This document shows, one piece after another, positions 1 to 13,200 of a DNA stretch of 46,349 nucleotides. The stretch covers positions 1-46,349 of the forward strand of contig RBWT01000050.1 in assembly GCA_004010275.1 (NCBI GenBank), written 5' to 3'. The translations under genes and the position numbers were made by a program. Every line of letters starts with the position of its first letter. The stretch's first letter is position 1. The stretch is from Streptomyces huasconensis. Its GTDB lineage: Bacteria > Actinomycetota > Actinomycetes > Streptomycetales > Streptomycetaceae. The notes beneath the pieces are model-generated. The model saw only the letters and a list, made by a program, of their open reading frames with translations, did no database searches and was not told where the DNA came from.

Positions 1-210
1 CGTATAAGCCGCAGAACTTGTAGGACGCGTCGCCCCGGCAAGACCCGCCGAGTCGGTCGCCCCCGCCGAGTCGGCCGCCCCCGCAGAGTCCGCCGACCCC
101 GCAGAACCCGCCGCATCCGCCGACCCCGCCGCGTCCTCCGACCGTCCCCCCACCCTCCCCGCCACGTCCACCCCAGGCTCGCCCTCCGCGAACCGTGTGC
201 CGTTCCGCAT
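1..210 (-). CDS. Truncated hypothetical protein, Ala/Gly/Ser/Asp-rich N-terminus
   Basis: An open frame runs from an ATG at 210 down to the window edge, so only the first 70 codons are present. A strong ribosome-binding site (AGGAGG, six bases from the ATG) supports the start. The visible protein begins MRNGTRFAEGEP and then becomes low-complexity, with iterated A-D-S-A-G-A-like units (roughly residues 25-58) that come from an imperfect tandem DNA repeat. No domain is recognisable and there is no signal peptide or membrane segment in this part, so no function is proposed. It is divergent from the protease gene at 438, and the two share the palindrome-bearing region 211-437. Confidence 0.55.
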   Translation of the reverse strand, partial: MRNGTRFAEGEPGVDVAGRVGGRSEDAAGSADAAGSAGSADSAGAADSAGATDSAGLAGATRPTSSAAYT

Positions 211-222
211 GAGGACCCTCCT

Positions 223-234
223 GTGAACGTTCAC
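223..234. promoter_or_regulatory. Perfect 12-bp palindrome GTGAACGTTCAC between divergent genes
   Basis: The 12-bp sequence is a perfect inverted repeat lying directly upstream of the ribosome-binding site of the minus-strand gene. Further GTTCAC half-sites occur at 295-300 and 316-321, which are 21 bp (two helical turns) apart. This looks like an operator cluster, but the binding protein is unknown. Confidence 0.35.
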
Positions 235-349
235 TCCAGCCGTCCCGGCGTTCGCGCCGGTCGGAGTGGGTCGCCAGGTGGGCGTACGGCGCTTGTTCAC
301 TTCCGTACGCCTCCCGTTCACGGCCCAGGTAATTCCGCATTGAAGCGTG

Positions 350-378
350 TTGACCTGCACCCGACAACACTCGATGCT
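350..378 (+). promoter_or_regulatory. Candidate promoter for the papain-like protease gene
   Basis: TTGACC (350-355) and GATGCT (373-378) are separated by 17 bp, a reasonable vegetative-type promoter about 60 bp before the ATG at 438. A perfect 12-bp palindrome GCGTCCGGACGC (388-399) lies in the predicted leader. Confidence 0.35.
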
Positions 379-437
379 CAATCGCAGGCGTCCGGACGCG
401 CTCCTCCACACCCCACACCCCGCTCGGGAGGACCGCT

Positions 438-1122
438 ATGCGCCCACCGATCCGCAAGAACAGAGGCACAGGCAGACGTAGCCGCCAGGGCCGAGCTCGC
501 CGTCGTCGCGGCAGCGCACTTCGCCGTACCGACGGCCACGGCTACGGCCACAGCGGCCCCCGCCCTCGCTCCCGCCCCCGTCATCACCACCGCGCCCACC
601 GCCCACACGGCGAGCGCCGCCGCCGACGGCGTCTCCGCGTTCGCCGCCAGGCGCCTGAACATCACCATGCAGGCGCAGCAGAAGACCAACTGGTGCTGGG
701 CGGCCGGCGGCAACACCATCGCGGCCTTCATGGGCCGCAACTACAGCCAGAACCAGTTCTGCAACGCCGCCTTCGGGCGCAACCAGAACACCGAGTGCCC
801 CAACAACCAGGCCACCCTGGGCAACGTCCAGAACGGCCTGCGCTGGGCGGGCATCAACCCCGGCTCGTACGTCACCGGCTGGCTCCGCTATCCCACGGTG
901 AAGGCGGAGGTGGACGCCGGGCGCCCGGTGGAGACCCGTATCCAGTGGTCCAACGGCGGCGGCCACATGCACGTCCTGTACGGCTACGACGACGCCAACA
1001 GCTGGGTCTACTGGGGCGACCCGTGGCCCTCCAGCGACCGCTACAACTGGGCCTCGCACGCCTGGTACGTCGACAACAACACCTTCTCCTGGACCCACTC
1101 GCTCTACCGGATCGGGGCGTGA
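438..1122 (+). CDS. Secreted papain-like (C70/AvrRpt2-type) cysteine protease, frameshift near the N-terminus
   Basis: The catalytic part is clear. The Cys sits in NWCWAAGGN, the His in GGHMHVLYGYDD, and a following YWGDPW stretch fits the third catalytic region of papain-like proteases such as the AvrRpt2 (C70) family. The ATG at 438 has a good ribosome-binding site (GGGAGGA) and opens with a basic MRPPIRKNR segment. The continuing Ala-rich secretion-type sequence and the whole protease domain lie one frame over, from about 470-490 onward. A single-base insertion there would explain this; the span 438-1122 is one base more than a multiple of three. An alternative GTG at 223 would keep one frame but gives an implausible N-terminus. 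The next gene starts five bases after the stop, so the two are probably one operon. Likely exported; substrate unknown. Confidence 0.75.
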
Positions 1123-1127
1123 GCGCG

Positions 1128-1979
1128 ATGACCCGTCACCTGCCCCGTCACCTGTCCCGCCCTCTGGTCAGGGCCGCGCTCGCCGGTTCGGCCGTCGCCC
1201 TGTCGCTGGGGCTCGCGGCCCCGGCCGCCTCCGCCGACTCCACCGGCTCCACCGACGCGGGCCCCGCGGCCCCCACGGCGGCCTCCCGCGCCGCCGCGCA
1301 CAAGGCCGCGCAGGCGCCGAAGACCCTCGAGACGCTCTCCCGCTTCTTCGCCCGCGAGGGAGCCGTCTCCAAGGCCGCCGCGAACCCGAGCATCAAGGGC
1401 AAGGCCGTGCCCGTGTACTACCTCTCCCCGGAGTTCGTCGCGGGCAAGAAGGGCGCGCCGGTGGCCCGCCTGGAGTTCCTCGCCAGCAAGGCGGTCTCCT
1501 CCGACGGCCAGAAGGCCTCCCTCTGGACCGTCGAGCGGGCCGGTTCGTGGCAGGTCGTGAACATCGCCACAGGCGACGACGAGACCCGGTACGCGCGCGT
1601 GGGCGCCGAGAAGCTGCCCGGCGGCACCGTCTTCCACGAGCCGCAGATCAACGCCTGGTACGTGCAGGGCCACGCGCGCGTGCTGCCCCTGGACAAGGAC
1701 GCGGTACGCGCGGTGGGCGCCGAAGGGACCTCGCTCGCGGCCTACCGCGAACGAGTCCAGAAGGCGTACGGCGACAAGCTGCCGGGCTCCGCGTACGAGA
1801 AGTCGGGCAAGGCGGGCGGATACGACGCCCCGAAGCCCGGGCAGCCCTCCGGCCAAGGGCAGGACCAGGGCGGCCCCGTCACCGTCGCCTCCTCGCTGGC
1901 CGGCGCGGGCGCCCTGGCCGCCCTCGGCCTGTCCGGGGCGGCGCTGGTGAGGCGCCGCCGGGCCCAGCACCAGGGCTGA
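1128..1979 (+). CDS. Secreted protein with C-terminal membrane anchor, partner of the upstream protease
   Basis: A protein of about 283 residues. The N-terminus is a signal peptide: basic MTRHLPRHLSRPLVR, a hydrophobic stretch, then AAPAASAD as a cleavage region. A central, mostly hydrophilic domain of about 200 residues follows, which I do not recognise. A Gly/Pro/Gln-rich linker leads to one hydrophobic helix (about residues 247-270) and a short RRRRAQHQG tail. There is no LPXTG or LAXTG sortase motif, so anchoring would be by the helix. It is placed five bases after the protease stop, so it may be a substrate, inhibitor, chaperone or tether for the protease; this is inference from context only. 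Confidence 0.75.
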   Translation: MTRHLPRHLSRPLVRAALAGSAVALSLGLAAPAASADSTGSTDAGPAAPTAASRAAAHKAAQAPKTLETLSRFFAREGAVSKAAANPSIKGKAVPVYYLSPEFVAGKKGAPVARLEFLASKAVSSDGQKASLWTVERAGSWQVVNIATGDDETRYARVGAEKLPGGTVFHEPQINAWYVQGHARVLPLDKDAVRAVGAEGTSLAAYRERVQKAYGDKLPGSAYEKSGKAGGYDAPKPGQPSGQGQDQGGPVTVASSLAGAGALAALGLSGAALVRRRRAQHQG

Positions 1980-1990
1980 TCGGGAGGAAC

Positions 1991-2016
1991 GGCGGCCGGC
2001 ACCCCGGCCGCCGTTT
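1991..2016 (+). terminator. Hairpin terminator after the protease operon
   Basis: A perfect 9-bp stem (GGCGGCCGG / CCGGCCGCC) with a four-base loop is followed by GTTT, twelve bases after the stop codon at 1979. Confidence 0.6.
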
Positions 2017-2120
2017 CGGTACGTCGTCCGGGCCCGGGCGACGGCAGCCGTTTCCGTACGTCGTCCGGGCCCGGGCGGCAGCCGCCGCTTCCGTACGTCC
2101 GCCCGCCCCCGGCGGCGGCC
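2010..2120. repeat. Three tandem 37-bp direct repeats upstream of uvrC
   Basis: Units start at 2010, 2047 and 2084. Each begins GCCG(T/C)TTC(G/C)GTACGTC; units 1 and 2 are nearly identical and contain the palindrome CCGGGCCCGG, while unit 3 is diverged. The period is not a multiple of three, so the repeat is not coding. The first unit overlaps the tail of the preceding terminator, suggesting local duplication of intergenic DNA. It ends about 25 bp before the uvrC -10 element. Confidence 0.8.
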
Positions 2121-2143
2121 CCCGGTCTGTCAGTGCACGCCAG

Positions 2144-2149
2144 TAGGCT
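2144..2149 (+). promoter_or_regulatory. Candidate -10 element of leaderless uvrC mRNA
   Basis: TAGGCT ends seven bases before the uvrC ATG. No Shine-Dalgarno sequence precedes the ATG, so transcription probably starts at or next to the start codon. No convincing -35 element is visible. Confidence 0.5.
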
Positions 2150-2156
2150 GTCCGAC

Positions 2157-4253
2157 ATGGCCGACCCTTCCAGCTACCGCCCCAAGCCGGGACAGATCCC
2201 CGACGCCCCGGGGGTCTACAAATTCCGCGACGAGCACCGCCGGGTGATCTACGTCGGGAAGGCCAAAAGCCTGCGCCAGCGCCTGGCCAGCTACTTCCAG
2301 GACCTGGCCAATCTCCACCCCCGCACCCGCTCCATGGTGACTACCGCCGCCTCCGTCGAGTGGACGGTGGTGAACAACGAGGTCGAGGCGCTCCAGCTGG
2401 AGTACTCCTGGATCAAGGAGTTCGACCCCCGGTTCAACGTCAAGTACCGCGACGACAAGAGCTATCCGTACCTCGCGGTCACGATGAACGAGAAGTTCCC
2501 GCGCGTGCAGGTGATGCGCGGCCACAAGAAGAAGGGCGTGCGCTACTTCGGGCCGTACGGCCACGCGTGGGCGATCCGCGACACCGTCGACCTGCTCCTG
2601 CGCGCCTTCCCGGTGCGCACCTGCTCCGCGGGCGTGTTCAAGAACGCCACCCGCACCGGCCGTCCCTGCCTGCTGGGGTACATCGGCAAGTGCTCGGCGC
2701 CCTGTGTGGAGCGCGTCACCCCCGAGGACCACCGCCAACTCGCCGAGGACTTCTGCGACTTCATGGCGGGCCGCACGGGGACGTACATCCGCCGCCTGGA
2801 GCGGCAGATGACGGACGCGGCCGAGGAGATGGAGTACGAGCGCGCGGCGCGCCTGCGTGACGACATAGACGCCCTCAGGAAGGCGATGGAGAAGAGCGCC
2901 GTCGTCCTCGCCGACGCCACCGACGCCGACCTCATCGCCCTCGCCGAGGACGAGCTGGAGGCCGCCGTCCAGATCTTCCACGTCCGGGGCGGACGCGTGC
3001 GCGGCCAGCGCGGCTGGGTCACCGACAAGGTCGAGGCGGTCACCAGCGGCGACCTCGTCGAACACGCACTCCAGCAGCTCTACGGCGAGGAGAGCGGCGA
3101 CGCCGTACCCAAGGAGGTGCTCGTCCCCGCCCTGCCCGACCCGCTGGAGCCGGTCCAGGAGTGGCTGACCGAGCGCCGCGGGGCGAACGTCTCGCTGCGC
3201 ATCCCGCAGCGCGGCGACAAGAAGGCCCTGATGGAGACCGTCGCGCGCAACGCCCAGCAGTCCCTCGTGCTGCACAAGACCAAGCGGGCCTCCGACCTGA
3301 CCACCCGCTCCCGCGCCCTGGAGGAGATCGCCGCCGCCCTGGAGCTGGACAGCGCCCCCCTGCGCATCGAGTGCTACGACGTCTCGCACCTCCAGGGCGA
3401 CGACGTCGTGGCGTCGATGGTCGTCTTCGAGGACGGCCTCGCCCGCAAGAGCGAGTACCGCCGCTTCCAGATCAAGGGCTTCGAGGGGCAGGACGACGTC
3501 CGCTCCATGCACGAGGTGATCACCCGCCGCTTCAAGCGCTACATCTCCGACAAGGAGAAGACGGGGGAGTGGGCGCAGGAGGGCGCCGGCACGGATGCCG
3601 GTACGGGCACGGCCGAGGTGAACGGCGAGGTCCCCGCGAGCGGCCTTCTCGAGGAGGACGGCCGCCCCAAGCGGTTCGCCTACCCGCCCCAGCTCGTCGT
3701 CGTCGACGGCGGCCAGCCGCAGGTCGCGGCCGCCCAGCGGGCCCTGGACGAGCTGGGCATCGACGACATCGCGGTCTGCGGCCTGGCCAAGCGTCTGGAG
3801 GAGGTCTGGGTCCCCGGCGAGGACGACCCGGTCATCCTGCCGCGCACCAGCGAGGGGCTCTATCTCCTCCAGCGCGTACGGGACGAGGCGCACCGCTTTG
3901 CCATCACCTACCAGCGCAGCAAGCGGGCCAAGCGCTTCAAGGCTGGGCCGCTGGACGAGGTGCCGGGCCTCGGCGACGCCCGCAAGCGGACGCTGATCAA
4001 ACACTTCGGTTCGGTGAAGCGGCTGCGATCCGCGACAATCGACCAGATCTGCGAGGTGCCCGGAATAGGCCGCAAAACGGCCGAGGTCATCGTGGCGGCC
4101 CTGGCCGGCGCGGTACCCGCGGGCCCCGCGGTGAACATGGCCACCGGAGAGATCATGGAAGACGAGGAGCCCACCGCGGCGGGTGCCTCGGACAGTGAGT
4201 CGAGGAGCCCACCTCAGCGGGCACCTCGGGCAGTGCGTCCGAAGAGCCCGTGA
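2157..4253 (+). CDS. uvrC: Excinuclease ABC subunit C
   Basis: UvrC makes both incisions around a DNA lesion in the UvrABC nucleotide-excision repair complex. The domains are in the usual order: GIY-YIG nuclease near residues 18-95 (GVYKF, then [11 protein letters not shown]); UVR domain around 220-245 ([15 protein letters not shown]) for UvrB contact; RNase-H-like endonuclease around 400-560 ([20 protein letters not shown]); and two helix-hairpin-helix motifs around 600-655 ([21 protein letters not shown]). The ATG at 2157 is chosen because the protein begins [12 protein letters not shown] and the leaderless-type -10 fits. The core is intact. In the sequence as given the frame ends at 4253, but a missing base near 4200 probably caused this: in the +1-corrected frame the protein runs through a repeat tail to 4570 and overlaps rapZ by ATGA. 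Confidence 0.95.
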   Translation: MADPSSYRPKPGQIPDAPGVYKFRDEHRRVIYVGKAKSLRQRLASYFQDLANLHPRTRSMVTTAASVEWTVVNNEVEALQLEYSWIKEFDPRFNVKYRDDKSYPYLAVTMNEKFPRVQVMRGHKKKGVRYFGPYGHAWAIRDTVDLLLRAFPVRTCSAGVFKNATRTGRPCLLGYIGKCSAPCVERVTPEDHRQLAEDFCDFMAGRTGTYIRRLERQMTDAAEEMEYERAARLRDDIDALRKAMEKSAVVLADATDADLIALAEDELEAAVQIFHVRGGRVRGQRGWVTDKVEAVTSGDLVEHALQQLYGEESGDAVPKEVLVPALPDPLEPVQEWLTERRGANVSLRIPQRGDKKALMETVARNAQQSLVLHKTKRASDLTTRSRALEEIAAALELDSAPLRIECYDVSHLQGDDVVASMVVFEDGLARKSEYRRFQIKGFEGQDDVRSMHEVITRRFKRYISDKEKTGEWAQEGAGTDAGTGTAEVNGEVPASGLLEEDGRPKRFAYPPQLVVVDGGQPQVAAAQRALDELGIDDIAVCGLAKRLEEVWVPGEDDPVILPRTSEGLYLLQRVRDEAHRFAITYQRSKRAKRFKAGPLDEVPGLGDARKRTLIKHFGSVKRLRSATIDQICEVPGIGRKTAEVIVAALAGAVPAGPAVNMATGEIMEDEEPTAAGASDSESRSPPQRAPRAVRPKSP

Positions 4254-4570
4254 CGGCGGTGCTCCCCGGCGATGTGGTCGAGGAGCCCGTGATGGCGGTG
4301 CTCCCCGGCGATGCGGTCGAGGAGCCCGCGACGACGGCCGGCGCCCCCGGCAGCGAGTCCGGGGAGCCCGCCTCGGCGGACACCCCCGGCAGCCAGTCCG
4401 CGGAGCCCACCTCGGCGGGCACCCCGGACCGTGGAGTCGAGGAGCCCGCCCCGGCGGGCAGCCCCGGCAATGAGGGCGAGGAACCCGTGACCGCGGGTCC
4501 CTCCGGCAGTGCAGGTGAGGCGCCCGTGACCGCGGGTGCCTCGGAGGAACGACGGGGGCAGGAGACATGA
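4164..4570 (+). repeat. 39-bp tandem repeats encoding a disordered C-terminal tail of UvrC
   Basis: About ten units, each beginning with E/G/A-E/A-P (mostly EEP) and usually 13 residues long, run from 4164 to about 4560; examples are [26 protein letters not shown] and EEPAPAGSPGNEG. One unit (near 4321) has 14 residues, and the first has 38 instead of 39 bp, which is where the frame breaks. Read in the repaired frame the tract ends RRGQET with TGA at 4568-4570, overlapping the rapZ ATG at 4567. Composition (Glu, Pro, Ala, Ser, Gly, Thr) predicts a flexible acidic tail. Confidence 0.75.
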
Positions 4571-5502
4571 GCGAGCACGACGAAGGTGGAGAGCAAGTGA
4601 GCGCGGGCACGCCGATCGAGACGCCAGGAGTCCCCGAAGCGGCGATCCCGGAGCTGGTGATCATCTCCGGCATGTCGGGTGCCGGACGTAGTACGGCGGC
4701 CAAATGCCTGGAGGACCTCGGCTGGTTCGTCGTCGACAACCTGCCGCCCGCGCTGATCCCCACCATGGTGGAGCTCGGCGCCCGCTCGCAGGGCAACGTC
4801 GCCCGCATCGCGGTCGTCGTCGACGTACGCGGCCGGCGCTTCTTCGACAACCTCCGCGAATCCCTCGCCGAGCTGGAGTCCAAGAACGTCACGCGGCGCA
4901 TCGTCTTCCTGGAGTCCTCCGACGAGGCCCTGGTCCGCCGCTTCGAGTCGGTCCGCCGCCCGCACCCGCTCCAGGGCGACGGCCGCATCGTCGACGGCAT
5001 CGCGGCCGAGCGCGACCTGCTGCGCGAGCTGCGCGGCGACGCCGACCTGGTCATCGACACCTCCAGCCTGAACGTCCACGAGCTGCGCGCCAAGATGGAC
5101 GCCCAGTTCGCGGGCGAGGAGGAGCCCGAGCTGCGGGCCACCGTCATGTCCTTCGGCTTCAAGTACGGCCTGCCGGTCGACGCCGACCTCGTCGTGGACA
5201 TGCGCTTCCTGCCGAACCCGCACTGGGTCCCGGAGCTGCGCCAGTACACCGGCCTCAACGAAGAGGTGGCCGCGTACGTCTTCAACCAGCCCGGCGCCAA
5301 GGAGTTCCTCGACCGCTACGCCGAGCTGCTCCAGCTCATCGCCGCGGGCTACCGCCGCGAGGGCAAGCGGTACGTGACCATCGCGGTCGGCTGCACGGGC
5401 GGCAAGCACCGCTCGGTGGCCATGTCGGAGAAGCTCGCGGCGCGCCTGGCGTCCGAGGGCGTGGAGACCGTCCTCGTCCACCGGGACATGGGGCGCGAGT
5501 GA
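4567..5502 (+). CDS. rapZ: RapZ/YvcJ family P-loop nucleotide-binding protein (RNase adapter homologue)
   Basis: The protein has 311 residues. An N-terminal Walker A (GMSGAGRST, about residue 35) defines the P-loop domain. The C-terminal domain carries the family blocks MSFGFKYGLP, DMRFLPNPHW and VGCTGGKHRSVAMSE. In enterobacteria RapZ directs RNase E to the sRNA GlmZ and senses glucosamine-6-phosphate; that RNA circuit is not expected in actinobacteria, so the cellular role here is open. The first 25 residues are a variable acidic extension. The start overlaps the repaired uvrC stop by four bases and the stop overlaps the proposed yvcK start, so the genes are probably translationally coupled in the conserved rapZ-yvcK-whiA order. 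Confidence 0.93.
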   Translation: MSEHDEGGEQVSAGTPIETPGVPEAAIPELVIISGMSGAGRSTAAKCLEDLGWFVVDNLPPALIPTMVELGARSQGNVARIAVVVDVRGRRFFDNLRESLAELESKNVTRRIVFLESSDEALVRRFESVRRPHPLQGDGRIVDGIAAERDLLRELRGDADLVIDTSSLNVHELRAKMDAQFAGEEEPELRATVMSFGFKYGLPVDADLVVDMRFLPNPHWVPELRQYTGLNEEVAAYVFNQPGAKEFLDRYAELLQLIAAGYRREGKRYVTIAVGCTGGKHRSVAMSEKLAARLASEGVETVLVHRDMGRE

Positions 5503-6521
5503 AGCCGAGCCGCCGGACCGTCCGCCTGAGCCGGCTGGGCCGCAAGCGGGGGGCCCAGCGAAGGTGGTCGCGCTCGGCGGAGGCATGGGCCTGTCCGCCT
5601 CGCTCGCCGCGCTGCGCCGCATCACCGGGGCCGGTGACCTCACCGCCGTCGTCACCGTCGCCGACGACGGCGGCTCCAGCGGTCGCCTCCGTGACGAGCT
5701 GGGCGTGCTGCCCCCCGGCGACCTCCGCAAGGCGCTCGCCGCACTCTGCGGCGACGACGACTGGGGCCAGACCTGGGCCCGCGTCATCCAGCACCGCTTC
5801 CAGTCCCGCGGCGACCTGCACGAGCACGCGGTCGGTCAATCTGCTGATCGTCGCCCTGTGGGAGCAGCTCGGCGACCACGTCCAGGCCCTGGACCTGGTC
5901 GGCCGGCTGCTCGGCGCGCAGGGCCGCGTGCTGCCCATGTCGGCGGTGCCGCTGGAGCTGCAGGCCCTGGTCAAGGGCCACGACCCGGCCCGCCCCGACG
6001 ACGTGGACACCGTCCGCGGCCAGGCCACGGTGGCCCTCACCCCCGGCGAGGTCCAGTCCGTGCACGTCGTGCCGCACGACCCGCCGGCCGTCCTCGAGGC
6101 GGTCGCCGCCGTCCTCGACGCGGACTGGGTGGTCCTCGGCCCCGGCTCCTGGTTCTCCTCGGTGATCCCGCACCTGCTGGTCCCCGAACTGCTCGACGCG
6201 CTCACCGAGACGAAGGCCCGCAAGGTCCTCCCGCTCAACCTCGCGCCGCAACCGGGAGAAACCGATGGCTTCTCTCCGCAGCGTCATTTGGAGGTTTTGG
6301 CCCGACACGCCCCTAAACTCGCCCTGGACGTGGTGCTGGCCGACGAGGCCGCCGTGCCCGACCGTGAGTCACTGACCGATGCCGCGAAGCGGCTCGGTGC
6401 CACGGTCGAGCTGGCGCCGGTGGCCCGGCCCGACGGAACTCCGAGGCACGATCCGGAGCTCCTGGCAGCCGCGTACGACCGTATTTTTCGGATGCATGGA
6501 AGGATCGGCCCATGGCGATGA
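5499..6521 (+). CDS. yvcK: YvcK/CofD-like protein (gluconeogenesis factor family), two compensating frameshifts
   Basis: Family blocks are present in order: [17 protein letters not shown] near the N-terminus (nucleotide-binding glycine-rich loop), [28 protein letters not shown], then [33 protein letters not shown] and [14 protein letters not shown]. YvcK proteins bind UDP-sugars and influence cell-wall metabolism in Bacillus and Mycobacterium. The GTG at 5499 overlaps the rapZ stop. The frame shifts once in the G run near 5550 (one base missing) and back near 5826 (one base extra, after HEHAVG), so the total span is still 1,023 bases. These are probably sequencing errors. The last ten bases overlap whiA. 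Confidence 0.88.
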   Translation: MKPSRRTVRLSRLGRKRGAQRRWSRSAEAWACPPRSPRCAASPGPVTSPPSSPSPTTAAPAVASVTSWACCPPATSARRSPHSAATTTGARPGPASSSTASSPAATCTSTRSVNLLIVALWEQLGDHVQALDLVGRLLGAQGRVLPMSAVPLELQALVKGHDPARPDDVDTVRGQATVALTPGEVQSVHVVPHDPPAVLEAVAAVLDADWVVLGPGSWFSSVIPHLLVPELLDALTETKARKVLPLNLAPQPGETDGFSPQRHLEVLARHAPKLALDVVLADEAAVPDRESLTDAAKRLGATVELAPVARPDGTPRHDPELLAAAYDRIFRMHGRIGPWR

Positions 6522-7504
6522 CGGCAGCGGTGAAGGACGAGATCTCCCGGCTCCCCGTCACCCGGACCTGCTGCAGGAAGGCAGAGGTCTCGGCGATCCT
6601 GCGGTTCGCGGGCGGCCTTCACCTGGTGAGCGGCCGCATCGTGATCGAGGCGGAGCTGGACACCGCGATGGCGGCGCGCCGCCTCAAGCGGGACATCCTG
6701 GAGATCTTCGGGCACGGCTCGGAGCTGATCGTGATGGCCCCCGGCGGGCTGCGGCGCGGCTCGCGTTACGTCGTCCGGGTGGTCGCGGGCGGCGATCGAG
6801 CGCGCCCGCCAGACGGGCCTGGTGGACGGCCGCGGCCGTCCCATCCGCGGTCTGCCGCCGCAGGTGGTCTCGGGGGCCACCTGCGACGCCGAGGCCGCCT
6901 GGCGGCGGGGCGTTCCTCGCGCACGGCCACGCTCACCGAGCCGGGCCGCTCGTCGTCCCTGGAGGTCACCTGCCCCGGGCCGAGGCCGCGCTCGCGCTGG
7001 TCGGCGCCGCTGCGCAGACTCCAGATCGCGAGCAAGGCGCGCGAGGTCCGGGGCGTGGACCGGGTCGTCGTACGCGACGGGGACGCGATCGGCGCCCTGC
7101 TCACCCGCCTCGGGGCCCACGAGTCGGTGCTCGCCTGGGAGGAGCGGCGGATGCGGCGCGAGGTGCGCGCCACCGCCAACCGCCTCGCCAACTTCGACGA
7201 CGCTAACCTGCGCCGCTCGGCCCGCGCGGCCGTCGCCGCCGGCGCCCGGGTGCAGCGCGCCCTGGAGATCCTCGGCGACGAGGTCCCCGAGCACCTCGCG
7301 GCGGCCGGACGGCTGCGCATGGAGCACAAGCAGGCCTCCCTGGAGGAGCTGGGCGCGCTCGCCGACCCGCCGCTGACCAAGGACGCCGTCGCGGGCCGCA
7401 TCCGCCGCCTGCTCGCCATGGCCGACAAGCGGGCGCAGGACCTGGGCATCCCCGGCACGGAGTCCAATCTGACCGAGGAACTCGCCGACAACATGGCGGT
7501 CTGA
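6512..7504 (+). CDS. whiA: Sporulation regulator WhiA, middle third scrambled by indels
   Basis: WhiA combines LAGLIDADG homing-endonuclease-like domains with a C-terminal helix-turn-helix, and in Streptomyces acts with WhiB to switch aerial hyphae to sporulation septation. The N-terminal block ([30 protein letters not shown]) and C-terminal HTH ([20 protein letters not shown], about residues 277-297) are intact and in one frame. Between 6795 and 7017 the expected sequence jumps frame five times (insertions near 6795, 6903, 6928 and 7010; deletion near 6980). The blocks [38 protein letters not shown] and EAALALVG appear in different frames. The net change is three bases, so the frame closes; removing them gives 329 residues, the normal WhiA length. 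Likely sequence errors. Confidence 0.93.
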
Positions 7505-7520
7505 ACCCCCGTACGTACCT

Positions 7521-7558
7521 GAAAGCCGTCGGCGTCCCCCCGGGCGCCGGCGGCTTTC
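7521..7558 (+). terminator. Hairpin terminator after whiA
   Basis: A 14-bp stem (GAAAGCCGTCGGCG / CGCCGGCGGCTTTC, one G-U pair) with a ten-base loop lies 16 bases after the whiA stop. There is no U-tract, which is usual in Streptomyces. Confidence 0.75.
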
Positions 7559-7629
7559 CCGCGCCCACCCCGCACACCGTCACCGGACCGGCACACCGTC
7601 ACCGAACCCACGCGCCCTCACCCGCCGTA

Positions 7630-7643
7630 TTGACATGATCATG
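7630..7643 (+). promoter_or_regulatory. Consensus -35 box overlapping a palindrome before the carboxypeptidase gene
   Basis: TTGACA (7630-7635) overlaps the perfect 10-bp palindrome CATGATCATG (7634-7643), 74 bases before the start codon. No good -10 is seen at normal spacing, so activity may depend on a regulator that binds the palindrome. A 19-bp tandem duplication (units at 7572 and 7591, GCACACCGTCACCG core) lies just upstream. Confidence 0.35.
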
Positions 7644-7716
7644 CACTGTCACGAGCCTGGCACCCGCATGTCTGTGCATCCCGCACACCCGTGCCGGACC
7701 ACCGCAAGGGGGGCTC

Positions 7717-11881
<4,165 letters not shown>

Positions 11882-11909
11882 TATCCAGAGCAGGCATCTC
11901 GATGTGAGC

Positions 11910-11951
11910 ACAGGGCCTGTCCCGCGCACCGCCGCGCCGGACGGGCCCTGT
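11910..11951 (+). terminator. Hairpin between gap and pgk (terminator or attenuator)
   Basis: ACAGGGCC and GGGCCCTGT form the outer stem, with inner TGTCC/GGAC pairing, 28 bases after the gap stop and 30 bases before the pgk start. With pgk following so closely, it may act as partial terminator or processing site that sets a higher gap than pgk level; that is inference. Confidence 0.45.
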
Positions 11952-11981
11952 TGCGCGTCAGCCCTCCCAAGGAGTCCAGTA

Positions 11982-13194
11982 GTGAAGACGATCGACGCAC
12001 TTCTCGCCGAAGGGGTCAACGGCAAGCGGGTCTTCGTCCGCGCCGACCTCAACGTGCCGCTCGCCGACGGCACCATCACCGACGACGGCCGCATCCGCGC
12101 CGTCCTGCCGACCGTCAAGGCCCTCGCCGAAGCGGGCGCCAAGGTCGTCGTGGCCTCGCACCTCGGCCGCCCCAAGGGCGCCCCCGACCCCGCCTTCTCG
12201 CTGCGCCCCGCCGCCGAGCGGCTCGGGGAACTCCTCGGCGCGCCCGTCGCGTTCGCCCAGGACACCGTGGGCACCGCCGCGCACGACACGGTCGGCGGGC
12301 TGGAGCCCGGCCAGGCTCGCCGTCATCGAGAACCTCCGCTTCAACGCGGGCGAGACGAGCAAGGACGACGCCGAGCGCGCCGAGTTCGCCGAGCAGCTGG
12401 CCGCCCTCGCCGATGTGTACGTGGGTGACGGCTTCGGCGCGGTGCACCGCAAGCACGCCTCCGTGTACGACCTCCCGGCCAAGCTGCCGCACTACGCCGG
12501 CCACCTCATCGCCACCGAGGTCGGCGTCCTGAAGAAGCTCACCGACGACGTCAAGCGGCCCTACGCCGTCGTCCTCGGCGGCGCCAAGGTCTCCGACAAG
12601 CTCGGCGTGATCGACCACCTCCTGGAGAAGGCCGACCGCATCCTCATCGGCGGCGGCATGGCCTACACCTTCCTCAAGGCCCTCGGCCACGAGGTCGGCA
12701 TCTCCCTCCTCCAGGAGGACCAGATCCCGGCGGTCAAGGAGTACATGAAGCGCGCCGAGGCGAAGGGCGTCGAGTTCGTCCTCCCCGTCGACGTGCTGGT
12801 CTCGCCGGACTTCCCGGACCTGAAGACCAAGGCCCCGGCCAACCCCACCACGGTCGCCGCCGACGCCATCCCGGCCGACCAGGAGGGTCTCGACATCGGC
12901 CCCGAGACCCGTAAGCTCTACGCCTCGAAGCTCGCCGACGCGGCCACCGTCTTCTGGAACGGTCCGATGGGCGTCTTCGAGCACCCCGACTACGCCGAGG
13001 GCACCAAGGCGGTCGCCCAGGCGCTCCTCGACACCTCGGCCTTCACGGTCGTCGGCGGTGGCGACAGCGCCGCCGCCGTGCGGACCCTGGGCTTCGACGA
13101 GAACGCATTCGGCCACATTTCCACCGGCGGCGGCGCCTCCCTCGAATACCTCGAGGGCAAGACGCTCCCCGGCCTCGCGGCACTGGAGAACTGA
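11982..13194 (+). CDS. pgk: Phosphoglycerate kinase, one-base frameshift
   Basis: Transfers phosphate from 1,3-bisphosphoglycerate to ADP. The GTG at 11982 follows AGGAG and gives [20 protein letters not shown] with the family signature [12 protein letters not shown]. The substrate-binding ASHLGRPKG, then [26 protein letters not shown] and the nucleotide-binding [11 protein letters not shown] are all present. The frame changes near 12315, after GLEPGQ: the continuation [15 protein letters not shown] is read one base later, so one base is extra. The span is one base over a multiple of three. An inactivated sole glycolytic gene would be unlikely, so this is taken as a sequence error. tpiA begins six bases after the stop. 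Confidence 0.94.
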
Positions 13195-13200
13195 CACCTG

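Noticed and set aside
4164..4560. 39-bp repeats as a CRISPR-like array
   Set aside because: Units are directly adjacent without unique spacers and encode protein in phase with uvrC.
2130..5300. Very long open frame on the minus strand opposite uvrC and rapZ
   Set aside because: The plus strand carries clear UvrC and RapZ families; long antisense frames are common in such GC-rich DNA.
6790..7020. Programmed frameshifting or intein/intron remnant in whiA
   Set aside because: Five single-base changes, no slippery heptamer pattern and no extra domain; similar breaks occur across the window.
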